Part shown: positions 6,619 through 13,376 of the stretch, in pieces
Position numbering within the stretch: position 1 is the stretch's first letter
Layout of the letters: the number at the start of each line of letters is the position of its first letter
Origin: Methylobacterium sp. J-048
Lineage (GTDB): Bacteria; Pseudomonadota; Alphaproteobacteria; Rhizobiales; Beijerinckiaceae
DNA length: 36,289 nucleotides
NCBI RefSeq assembly: GCF_022829515.1
Contig: NZ_JAKSYL010000191.1
Location: 1 to 36,289 of the forward strand
Direction of reading: 5' to 3'
Program-made: the position numbers and the translations under genes
Notes under the pieces: generated by a model
The model's input: only the letters and a program-made list of their open reading frames with translations
Database searches by the model: none
What the model was told of the DNA's origin: nothing

Positions 6619-8798
6619 AGCCGCGCGGTGATCGTGGCCAGCACCGAGAGCGGCGCGCCGGGAAGGTTGTTGAACTGGTTGAACGGCTGCTCGATGTAGC
6701 GCCGGTCGGTCAGGTTGCGCATGTTGATCGAGAACCGGGCGTGCTCGTTGAAATCGTAGAACACGGCCGCGTCGAGCCGGGCATAGCCGCCGACCGTATA
6801 GCTGTTGTTGAGGTCGCCGGTGCGCCGGCCGACATAGGTGATCCCGGCCCCGACGTTCCAGCCGCGCAGGAAGCCGTCCTGGAACTGGTAGGTCGACCAG
6901 ATGCTGCCGCTGAAGGCCGGCGCCCCGACGAGCCGGTTGCCGACCGCGAAGGTCGTGTCCTTGGTGATCCGCGCGTCGAGGAAGCTGATCCCGCCGATGA
7001 CCTTCCAGCCCGGCAGGATCTGGCCGGCGAGGTCGGCCTCGACGCCCTCGGAGCGCTGCTGCCCGGTGATCACCGAGTAGAGGCTGTTGTTCGGATCGGT
7101 GGCGGCGACGTTGTTGCGGGTGATGCGGAAGGCGGCAGCGGACAGGGTCAGGTCGGGGGTGAGGTCGAGGCGGCTGCCGATCTCGTACTGCTCGCCGGTT
7201 TCGGGGGGCGGATTGGTGACGTTGAGGACGTTGGCGATCTGCGGCTTGAACGAGGTCGTGTAGCTCGCATAGAGCGTCAGCGGCTCCACCGGCCGATAGA
7301 CGAGGCCGACGCGCGGCGAGGTGCCGGACAGTTGCTGGTCGGGCGGGATCGTGCGCGATGTCGGCGTCCGGTTGAAATAGTACTGCGTCCCCGAATCATA
7401 GCGGACGCCGACCAGGAGCTGCAGGCCGAGGCCCAGATCGATCTGGTCCTGAACATAGAGGCCGTTCAGCTCGTTCTTCTGCTTCAAGTCACCCTGCAAT
7501 TGCAGGCCCACGAGGGCCGACCCGAAGGCCGGGTTCTGGAAGCTTACGGACGGGTAGTTGGTGCTCTGGGTCGTGTAGGAATGCCGGTAGCCGTTGGTGT
7601 ACTCGATCCCGGCGAACACGGTGTGGCGGAAGCCCAGCAGATCGAACTTGGCCACCATTTCAGTCTGACTGTCGACCGAGGCGTAGGTGGAGTGGCCCGC
7701 GGTCTCGCGCCGGGTCACAAGGGTTTGGGTCTTGTCGAGTCCGGTGGCGCGGGTCGCGAGGAAGTCGAACCCGCCCCACTGGGCGTTGAGCACTTCGCGC
7801 AGGGTGATGTTCTCGTTGAGATCGTGCTCGATTTTCAGCAGGCCGAAATTCGCGTTGCTGTTGTAGCGTGAGAACGGCTCCCCATAGTAGCGCGAAATAT
7901 TGTCGAGCGGCACGCGGCCGTTCCGGGCGACCAGCCCCTCGTCGTATTGCGTGTCCAGCCGGGTGAACTCGCCGAGGAACGAGACTCGGGTGTCCGGGCT
8001 CGGGTTCCACGTGAAGGCCGGGGCCACGAAGGTCCGCGAATTGTCCCGGTCGCCGAAGTTGCGAAAGGTCGGATCGGACTGGCCGGCGAAACTGAGGCGG
8101 CCAGCGAGGCCGTCCACGCCCTCGATTGCGCTCGACACCGAGCCCTGGACCCGGCGGAAGCCGAAGCTGCCTGCTTGCAGGTTGATGTCTCCAGACGGCA
8201 CGAGGGTCGGCTGCCGGGAGACGATGTTGATCAGGCCGCCGGGATCGCCGCGGCCGTACAGAACCGAGGCCGGACCTTTCAGCACCTCGATCCGTTCCAC
8301 GTCTGCGAGATCGCGCGTGACCGTGGAGAAGGTCCCCGCCTGGTTCAGCAGCACGCCGTCGATCGCGTAGGTCTGGGTCTGGAAGCCGCGGATGATGAAC
8401 GTGTCGCTCCGGCCCTGGATCGTGCCTCCGGGCTGGACGCTGCTGACGTTCTGCAGGGCGTCGCTCAGGCGAATGTCCTGCTGGTCGACCAGCACGTCCC
8501 GGGGCACCACCTGCACCGATTGCGGCGTGTCGCGCAGGGGCGTGTCGGTCCGGGTCGCGGTCGCCGAGCGCGTCGCCCGGTAGCCGATCACCGGACCACC
8601 GGCCCGCTCCACCGCAGGGCCGGTGCCGGTGACGCTCAGTTCCGAGAGGATGACCTCGTCCTGGACCGGATTGGATTGTGCGTGAACGACAGTCGTCGAT
8701 GCCAGAAGCAGGGTGATGGCCAGTCCGGACCGCGTATTGGTGCAGGGCGAGCGATTGCTTGTCGCAGAAATAATGCGGTCTTGGTGGCCCAATGGCAT
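6615..8798 (-). CDS. TonB-dependent siderophore receptor (FhuA/FoxA/FpvA type)
   Basis: A 727-residue outer-membrane receptor. A signal peptide ends near residue 40 (ASTTVVHA), a TonB-box-like DEVILSELSVTG lies at 47-58, and the plug follows (DTPLRDTPQSVQVVPRDVL; IIRGFQTQTYAIDGVLL; ERIEVLKGPASVLYGRGDPGG; INIVSRQP). The 22-strand barrel fills the rest, with YASYTTSFKPQ and GEQYEIGSRLDLT hallmarks of siderophore receptors and NMRNLTDRRYIEQPFNQFNN near the end. The final residue is Leu, not the usual Phe or Trp, because the gene runs into the next one by 4 nt. The start at 8798 lacks a clear Shine-Dalgarno sequence. A candidate iron-control box lies at 8946-8962. The ligand cannot be named from sequence. 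Confidence 0.95.
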   Translation of the reverse strand: MPLGHQDRIISATSNRSPCTNTRSGLAITLLLASTTVVHAQSNPVQDEVILSELSVTGTGPAVERAGGPVIGYRATRSATATRTDTPLRDTPQSVQVVPRDVLVDQQDIRLSDALQNVSSVQPGGTIQGRSDTFIIRGFQTQTYAIDGVLLNQAGTFSTVTRDLADVERIEVLKGPASVLYGRGDPGGLINIVSRQPTLVPSGDINLQAGSFGFRRVQGSVSSAIEGVDGLAGRLSFAGQSDPTFRNFGDRDNSRTFVAPAFTWNPSPDTRVSFLGEFTRLDTQYDEGLVARNGRVPLDNISRYYGEPFSRYNSNANFGLLKIEHDLNENITLREVLNAQWGGFDFLATRATGLDKTQTLVTRRETAGHSTYASVDSQTEMVAKFDLLGFRHTVFAGIEYTNGYRHSYTTQSTNYPSVSFQNPAFGSALVGLQLQGDLKQKNELNGLYVQDQIDLGLGLQLLVGVRYDSGTQYYFNRTPTSRTIPPDQQLSGTSPRVGLVYRPVEPLTLYASYTTSFKPQIANVLNVTNPPPETGEQYEIGSRLDLTPDLTLSAAAFRITRNNVAATDPNNSLYSVITGQQRSEGVEADLAGQILPGWKVIGGISFLDARITKDTTFAVGNRLVGAPAFSGSIWSTYQFQDGFLRGWNVGAGITYVGRRTGDLNNSYTVGGYARLDAAVFYDFNEHARFSINMRNLTDRRYIEQPFNQFNNLPGAPLSVLATITARL

Positions 8799-8945
8799 AG
8801 TTTTTAGTCGTTCTCAGGAAGATCGTCGCCACGGGGCGTTTCGATCCTTGAGTACGATTGCGGGGCTATTTCAATGCGTGATTGTAATTGGTGGGTTCAG
8901 AACCGCGGGAACTGACCGGACGTGTCCGACACGCCACACATTGCG

Positions 8946-8962
8946 ATTGGAATAATTTTAAA
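8946..8962. promoter_or_regulatory. Candidate Irr (iron control element) box
   Basis: ATTGGAATAATTTTAAA matches the alphaproteobacterial Irr consensus TTTAGAA-N3-TTCTAAA at 11 of 14 fixed positions and is partly palindromic. It lies 148 nt before the receptor start in an AT-rich stretch. The match is by eye; the consensus is from published Irr work in Rhizobiales. Confidence 0.45.
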
Positions 8963-9016
8963 TGTTACGGATTTTCCGACTTAAACGTGTGTAGGTGCGG
9001 AATATTTACGTCCGGG

Positions 9017-9052
9017 CGTTGATCCGGACTGAAACCACGATCCGGATCAACG
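9017..9052. repeat. Perfect 12-bp inverted repeat with 12-nt spacer
   Basis: CGTTGATCCGGA (9017-9028) and TCCGGATCAACG (9041-9052) are exact reverse complements separated by 12 nt. It could be a terminator for the leftward DUF2147 transcript, though no T-run follows, or a binding site upstream of the receptor promoter. Confidence 0.6.
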
Positions 9053-9134
9053 TCTGCAGCCGCAGAACTGCTCGAATCAGGGCGGGCTCGGGTCGCGCCG
9101 GCGGTCGCCTGTCCCGGACTGCGTGGCGGAATGC

Positions 9135-9179
9135 GACCGGCCGGCCTGCGCGAGGGGGGGATTGCAGACCGGCCGGCCT
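9135..9179. repeat. Direct repeat of GACCGGCCGGCCT
   Basis: The 13-mer occurs at 9135-9147 and 9167-9179, 32 nt apart start to start; its GGCCGGCC core is itself palindromic. The related GACCGGCCGG occurs twice around the EamA gene stop (25780 and 25801). In DNA this GC-rich the significance is uncertain. Confidence 0.5.
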
Positions 9180-9217
9180 ACCGCGCGCCGTTGCCCGGCG
9201 CGCGATCTCGGTGAACT

Positions 9218-9265
9218 GAGCATCATCCCGAAAGGTGGATTCCGGCTTTCGGGAAAAGACGATGC
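9218..9265. repeat. Dispersed 48-bp palindrome, copy B
   Basis: It starts GAGCATCATCCCGAAAGGTG and ends AAGACGATGC; it is the second copy of the element at 4488-4535 and the better-preserved palindrome (GCATC-TCCCGAAAG against CTTTCGGGA-GATGC). It lies 20 nt beyond the 3' end of the DUF2147 gene, where it could act as a transcript end or mRNA-stability structure. Confidence 0.75.
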
Positions 9266-9285
9266 CCAGCCAAAGACTTGGCGCA

Positions 9286-9855
9286 TCAGCGCGGCTGGGC
9301 GGGCTTCCCGTCGGCGGTTCTGGCCTTCGTGCCGGTGGCCACCCATTCGGGGTCGGACCGCGGACCGCCCGGCGCGTCGGTCGCGGCCTGCAACTGGCCC
9401 GGCTCGACGCTCGTCACCCGCGTCCAGGTCTGCGTGCCGCACAGCACCGCCAGCAGGCAGCCGCGCACCGAGAGCGCGCTGGGCGTCTCGCTCCAGATCG
9501 ACACGTCGTAGGACTTGCCGTTGTCGCCGTTGTAGATCTTGCCGGCGTAGCGGCCGTCCGCATCCGGCGCCAGGCCGAGGATCATCTGGTGGCCGAGCAG
9601 CGGGCGGGCCTGCCGGCGCGGATCCGGGTTGGCCTTGTCCAGCGGGCCCTGCGCCTTGTCGTCCTTCGGATTGCGCCAGACGACGTAGCCGCACAGATGC
9701 GCGTGGTCCGGGCCGCAGGGCTCGGTCCGCACCCGGGCGCGCCCGTCCTCGGTGAGCCAGGTACCCGTGGGATCGGCCGCGGCGGCCGGGCCGGACTCCA
9801 TCGCGGCGACGCCGATGAGGGCGACCGTGACGAGGCGGGCGAGGATGGGGGGCAT
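9286..9855 (-). CDS. DUF2147-domain exported protein
   Basis: A 189-residue protein with a signal peptide ending near residue 27 (SGPAAAADP). The mature start PTGTWLTEDGRARVRTEPCG followed by HLCGYVVWRNP and the later GKIYNGDNGKSYDVSIW are typical of the DUF2147 family of small periplasmic beta-rich proteins, whose role is not established. Paired cysteines in the N-terminal part (EPCG...HLCG) and in GCLLAVLCGTQTWTR may form disulfides. The C-terminal 35 residues are low-complexity. The ATG at 9855 has AAGGA 7 nt upstream. It lies 77 nt after the TetR gene in the same direction and could be part of that transcript. Confidence 0.88.
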   Translation of the reverse strand: MPPILARLVTVALIGVAAMESGPAAAADPTGTWLTEDGRARVRTEPCGPDHAHLCGYVVWRNPKDDKAQGPLDKANPDPRRQARPLLGHQMILGLAPDADGRYAGKIYNGDNGKSYDVSIWSETPSALSVRGCLLAVLCGTQTWTRVTSVEPGQLQAATDAPGGPRSDPEWVATGTKARTADGKPAQPR

Positions 9856-9932
9856 GCGGTATCCTTGTTCGCGCGGGTGCGCATGAGCCGGGGGTTGAGG
9901 CGGTGTCAGGGCCGACGGCCCGGCGGCGACGC

Positions 9933-10571
9933 TCAGGCGAACGTGGTGATCCGCGGCCCGGCGCGGGCAGCGCGCGGCAGGCGGCCGTCGAGCCCGGTCT
10001 CCAGCAGGGCGTGGAGCTGGGCCACCGCGGGGGCCGGATCATAATCGGGCAGGATCGCGCGGCCGACCACGATCCCCTTCATCAGCGGTGCGAGCAGCGC
10101 GTAGAGCTTGTTCGGGTCGCAATCCGGGCTGGTCGCCAGCGCCGAGAAGGTCGCGGTGAACCAATCGCGGGTTTCCGCCTCGGTCCGGGCGGTCAGCGCG
10201 GCGATGGCCGGGTTGCGGGTGGCCTCCGACCAGATCTCCATGCGCAGCACCGCGGCCGCGCGGGTGATCGACACGAAGTAGCGCGCGATGATGTCCAGGA
10301 GCGCCCCACGGCGATCGCCGCTGCGCTCCATCTCCTCGACGAGCCGGGCCCCGCGCTCCCGCTCGCGCTCCACCAGCCCGACGACCAGGGACTCCTTGGA
10401 TTCGAAGTAGCGGTAGAAGTTGCCCGGGCTCATCGCGGCCTCGCGGGCGAGATCCTGCATGGTGGCCCGGTGGAAACCATTGCGCACGAAGCAGGCTTCG
10501 GCGGCGTCGAGGATGTGCTCGCGCCGCGCAATCTGGCCGCCCCGCGCCTCGGCGCTCGCCGGCACGCTCAC
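9933..10571 (-). CDS. TetR-family transcriptional regulator
   Basis: A 212-residue TetR repressor. The helix-turn-helix region is at about residues 16-62 (REHILDAAEACFVRNGFHRATM, then DLAREAAMSPGNFYRYFESKESL). The C-terminal ligand domain begins near residue 75 and carries no recognisable ligand signature. The start is GTG at 10571, overlapping the TGA of the upstream membrane protein as GTGA, so it is translationally coupled. The tandem palindromes at 10890-10933 in the promoter of this operon are the probable autoregulatory operator. Confidence 0.92.
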   Translation of the reverse strand: MSVPASAEARGGQIARREHILDAAEACFVRNGFHRATMQDLAREAAMSPGNFYRYFESKESLVVGLVERERERGARLVEEMERSGDRRGALLDIIARYFVSITRAAAVLRMEIWSEATRNPAIAALTARTEAETRDWFTATFSALATSPDCDPNKLYALLAPLMKGIVVGRAILPDYDPAPAVAQLHALLETGLDGRLPRAARAGPRITTFA

Positions 10572-10861
10572 GGGGCGCGCTGCGCGAGGCGGCTCTGGTC
10601 CTTCGCGGGACCGGCAGCAGCCGCGCAGGCCTGGGCGGTCTGGCTTGGATCCGCGCAGAGGCGCGCCTGCCAGCCCTTGGGTCCCGCCCCGGTCCAGCTG
10701 ATCAGCGCCATCCAGGCCAGGACCAGAACGGCGGCGAAGGTGAGGTTCGACGGCGTGCAGAAAGCCCGAACCGTGGCGAGGATCCGCGCCGTACCGGTCC
10801 CGGACGGGTCGAACCGGTTGTCATCGAGATCGGACCAGCGGCCTTCGAGCGACAGAGCCAT
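10568..10861 (-). CDS. Small single-pass membrane protein, unknown function
   Basis: A 97-residue protein with one transmembrane helix at about residues 39-57 (NLTFAAVLVLAWMALISW), a polar N-terminal part and a short C-terminal part with two cysteines (LCADPSQTAQACAAA). I do not recognise a family. The ATG at 10861 has AGGAG 6 nt upstream. It is the first gene of an operon with the TetR regulator (4-nt overlap) and is read from the TTGACA promoter containing the tandem operators, so it should be derepressed by whatever ligand the TetR protein binds. Confidence 0.75.
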   Translation of the reverse strand: MALSLEGRWSDLDDNRFDPSGTGTARILATVRAFCTPSNLTFAAVLVLAWMALISWTGAGPKGWQARLCADPSQTAQACAAAAGPAKDQSRLAQRAP

Positions 10862-10884
10862 GGCTCACTCCTGCTTGCCCCACC

Positions 10885-10913
10885 TTCGTAATGAACGTTC
10901 ATTCTCATGTCAA
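10885..10913 (-). promoter_or_regulatory. Sigma-70-type promoter of the membrane protein/TetR operon
   Basis: On the minus strand a perfect TTGACA (10913-10908) is followed by a 17-nt spacer and TACGAA (10890-10885). The start codon is 24 nt further on. The spacer is almost filled by the first operator palindrome. Confidence 0.6.
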
Positions 10914-10933
10914 TGAACGTTCGTTCTCATGAT
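10890..10933. promoter_or_regulatory. Tandem TetR operator (two 22-bp units)
   Basis: The perfect 14-bp palindrome AATGAACGTTCATT (10890-10903) recurs as AATGAACGTTCGTT (10912-10925). Each is followed by CTCATG, giving two direct 22-bp units that match at 19 of 22 positions. The first unit lies in the -35/-10 spacer and the second covers the -35. The centre-to-centre spacing of 22 bp is about two helical turns, so two repressor dimers would bind on one face of the DNA. Confidence 0.75.
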
Positions 10934-11319
10934 TGGCGAAGGATGGGCCGTAGGGTGGTGGTACGGCGATCGGGCGGTGGCTTCGTCGCCGGCCCGCTTG
11001 GACGGGCGCAGCGAAGACTTCCCGTAGGATTGCGCCGCCGGCAGGCGTCCCGCCGCCCTGGGTCACGGCGCTTCGCGCGTGATGACGGCGCGGGGGATGC
11101 CGACCGTGGCGGTCGGCCGGAAACCGTATGGGGGCACGTCCGGATCGGGGCTGCGCGCGGACGATACGGGCGGCTCTCGAAGGCCGGCCCGTCACCTTGC
11201 CGGCCCCAAGCGCGGGCGCACAACATCGCCCCCGCGCTTGGGGCCTGTCCGGCCGACTCCACAACGAAACCGGTTCGCCGGGGCCGAGGGCGCTGCCTCG
11301 ACCCCGAAATCGCGTCGGC
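10934..11319. other. Intergenic region between the TetR operator and the cysI 3' end
   Basis: No convincing gene is seen in 386 nt; open frames on both strands are GC-driven and lack ribosome sites or family resemblance. The only clear structure is the long hairpin at 11202-11245. Confidence 0.55.
11202..11245 (-). terminator. Strong stem-loop downstream of cysI
   Basis: Perfect 15-bp arms GGCCCCAAGCGCGGG (11202-11216) and CCCGCGCTTGGGGCC (11231-11245) enclose a 14-nt loop, 75 nt beyond the cysI stop. There is no T-run, so if it ends transcription it would be non-canonical; it may instead protect the 3' end of the mRNA. Confidence 0.5.
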
Positions 11320-13161
11320 TCAGGCGTGCCCGGCCGGCTTGAGGGCGCCGGTCCGATCGTGGAAATCCGGGCCGTTGATCGTCCGGGCCACGTGGCCGAC
11401 CCGGATCAGGTAGTCGCCAAAATGCTCGCCGGGGTTCCGGCCCCTGGCGAAGTCGGCGAACAGCGGATCCAGGGTGTCGAGGATGTCCGAGGCCGCGACG
11501 TCCTCCTTGTAGAGCTTGCTCAGCCGCGAGCCGTCGAAGGCGGCGCCGAGATAGAGGTGGTAGCGCTCGGGTCCGCGGCCGACGAGGCCGATCTCGGCGA
11601 TGAACGGGCGGGCGCAGCCGTTCGGGCAGCCGGTGGAGCGGATCGTGATCTCCTCCTCGGCGAGCCCATGGGTGGCCAGGCTCTGCTCCAGCTCGGTCAT
11701 CAGGTCCGGCAGGTAGCGCTCGCTCTCGGCGAGCGCGAGGCCGCAGGTCGGCAGCGCCACGCAGGCGATGGAGTTGCGCCGGAGCGCGCCCGCACCCTTG
11801 GTGATGCCGTACTGGTCCACCAGCGCCTCGATCGCGGCGCGCTTCTCCGCCGGTACGTTGGCGATGATCACGTTCTGGTTGGCGGTGAGGCGGAAATCGC
11901 CCTCGTGGACCTGCGCGATCTTGCGCAGGCCGGTGAGGAATTGCGGGCCGTCCTCGTAATCCTTGATCCGGCCGGACGGGACGTAGAGCGTCAGGTGGTG
12001 GCGGCCGTCATCGCCCTCGGTCCATCCGAAGCGGTCGCCGTTGTTGGTGAACGTGAACGGCTTCGGCTCGCCGAGCTTCTTGCCGATCCGCGTCTCCACC
12101 TCGGCCCGGAACGCCGCCAGGCCGTAGCGCTCGATCGTGTACTTGAGCCGGGCGTTCTTGCGGTTCTTGCGGTTGCCCCAGTCGCGCTGGACCGTCATCA
12201 CGGCCTCGGCGACCTTGATGGCGTCTTCGGGCTTCACGAAGCCCATCACGTCGGCGGTGCGCGGGAAGGTGTCGGGCTCGCCATGGGTCATGCCCATGCC
12301 GCCGCCCACCGTGACGTTCCAGCCGGTGACCTGGTTCTTCTTGTCCAGGATGGCGATGAAGCCGAGATCGTGGGCGAAGATGTCGACCTCGTTGGAGGGC
12401 GGCACCGCCACGACGACCTTGAACTTCCGCGGCAGGTAGGTGCGGCCGTAGACCGGCTCGACCTCCTCCTCCTCGCCGCCGACCACGCGCTCGCCGTCGA
12501 GCCAGATCTCGCGCCAAGCGCTGGTCTTCGGCAGCAGGCTGTCCGAGATGTCCTTGGCCAGCGTGTGGGCGGCCTTGTGGGCGCCGACCTGGGCCGGGTT
12601 GGTCGCCGCCATGACGTTGCGGTTCACGTCGCCGCAGGCTGCGATGGTGTCGAGCAGGGCCGCGTCGATGGCCGCCATCGTGCGCTTGAGGTTCGCCTTG
12701 ATCACGCCGTGATACTGGAAGGTCTGGCGCGTGGTCGCCCGCAGGGCGCTGCCCGCGTAGGTGACCGCGATGTCGTCGAGCGCCAGCCACTGCTTCGGGC
12801 TGATCACGCCGCCGGCGATGCGCAGGCGGATCATGAAGCTGTAGGCCTTGTCGAGCTTCTTCTTGGTCCGCTCCGGGCGCAGGTCGCGGTCGTCCTGCAT
12901 GTACATCCCGTGGAACTTCACGAGCTGCCCGTCATCCTCGGAGATCGCCCCGGTGGCGTGCTTCAGCAGCCCCTCGGCGAGGCCGCCGCGGAGGTAGCCG
13001 CTGGCGATCTTGATGTGCTCGTTCGCGGCGAGCTGGGCGGCGCGGGCCGCCTCGGCATCGGTGATCGGCCGCTCCTTGGGCGGCGTCTCGTAGACGCGGG
13101 GGGCCGGGGTCGGAGCCAGGGCCTGGGCGTCGGCGTCGTCGCGGGGGCTGTGGTCGTCCAT
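11320..13161 (-). CDS. cysI: Assimilatory sulfite reductase (NADPH) hemoprotein beta subunit
   Basis: A 613-residue siroheme/4Fe-4S sulfite reductase that reduces sulfite to sulfide with six electrons from CysJ. The four cluster cysteines are Cys467 and Cys473 (ACVALPTCGLALAESER) and Cys512 and Cys516 (STGCPNGCAR). Their spacing of 6, 39 and 4 is the same as in E. coli CysI. Two ferredoxin-like half-domains are visible, with siroheme-contacting segments such as LRATTRQTFQYHG and DVNRNVMA. The N-terminal 40 residues are an Ala/Pro-rich extension compared with E. coli. The ATG at 13161 has GGAAG at the right spacing. It is downstream of cysJ on the same strand but separated from it by a 215-nt gap filled with a three-hairpin repeat. 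Confidence 0.96.
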   Translation of the reverse strand: MDDHSPRDDADAQALAPTPAPRVYETPPKERPITDAEAARAAQLAANEHIKIASGYLRGGLAEGLLKHATGAISEDDGQLVKFHGMYMQDDRDLRPERTKKKLDKAYSFMIRLRIAGGVISPKQWLALDDIAVTYAGSALRATTRQTFQYHGVIKANLKRTMAAIDAALLDTIAACGDVNRNVMAATNPAQVGAHKAAHTLAKDISDSLLPKTSAWREIWLDGERVVGGEEEEVEPVYGRTYLPRKFKVVVAVPPSNEVDIFAHDLGFIAILDKKNQVTGWNVTVGGGMGMTHGEPDTFPRTADVMGFVKPEDAIKVAEAVMTVQRDWGNRKNRKNARLKYTIERYGLAAFRAEVETRIGKKLGEPKPFTFTNNGDRFGWTEGDDGRHHLTLYVPSGRIKDYEDGPQFLTGLRKIAQVHEGDFRLTANQNVIIANVPAEKRAAIEALVDQYGITKGAGALRRNSIACVALPTCGLALAESERYLPDLMTELEQSLATHGLAEEEITIRSTGCPNGCARPFIAEIGLVGRGPERYHLYLGAAFDGSRLSKLYKEDVAASDILDTLDPLFADFARGRNPGEHFGDYLIRVGHVARTINGPDFHDRTGALKPAGHA

Positions 13162-13219
13162 GGGATCACTTCCAAAGTCTCGAATGCGTCCCCGCCCCCT
13201 GTGCGAGCGGGATCGTCGC

Positions 13220-13350
13220 AAATCCCGGATTCAAAAGGTCCGAGACCTTTTGCGGGTGCAGGGCGGAGCCCTGCCGTCGGGCTTTGCCCGATCCATCAGG
13301 GCTCCGCCCCGATACCCCGCCAAAGGGCGGCACGCCCTTTGGAAACCCGG
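13220..13350. repeat. Three-hairpin intergenic repeat, full copy between cysJ and cysI
   Basis: Hairpin 1: AAAAGGTC (13233-13240) / GACCTTTT (13244-13251). Hairpin 2: perfect 13-bp arms GGGCGGAGCCCTG (13261-13273) / CAGGGCTCCGCCC (13297-13309), with an inner TCGGGC-TTT-GCCCGA stem at 13277-13291. Hairpin 3: CCAAAGGGCG (13320-13329) / CGCCCTTTGG (13333-13342). It shares order and sequence with 19219-19325 and, for hairpin 3, with 1-38. It lies inside the presumed cysJ-cysI transcript and could reduce cysI expression relative to cysJ or mark separate transcripts. Confidence 0.85.
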
Positions 13351-13376
13351 ATTGGCCCGTGCTCAGCCATCACGCT

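Larger units (their letters stand above)
8799..9285. other. Intergenic region upstream of the TonB receptor
   Basis: This 487-nt gap is AT-rich at 8865-9010, unlike its surroundings, and holds no convincing gene. Contents from left to right: a 13-bp palindrome CGTGTCCGACACG (8921-8933), an Irr-box-like site (8946-8962), a perfect 12-bp inverted repeat (9017-9052), two copies of GACCGGCCGGCCT (9135-9147, 9167-9179) and a dispersed palindrome (9218-9265). The receptor promoter should lie between the box and 8799 on the minus strand, but no confident -35/-10 pair is visible. Confidence 0.65.

Noticed and set aside
8799..9285. Cobalamin riboswitch upstream of the TonB receptor
   Set aside because: No B12-box-like conserved core was found, and the receptor resembles siderophore receptors more than BtuB.
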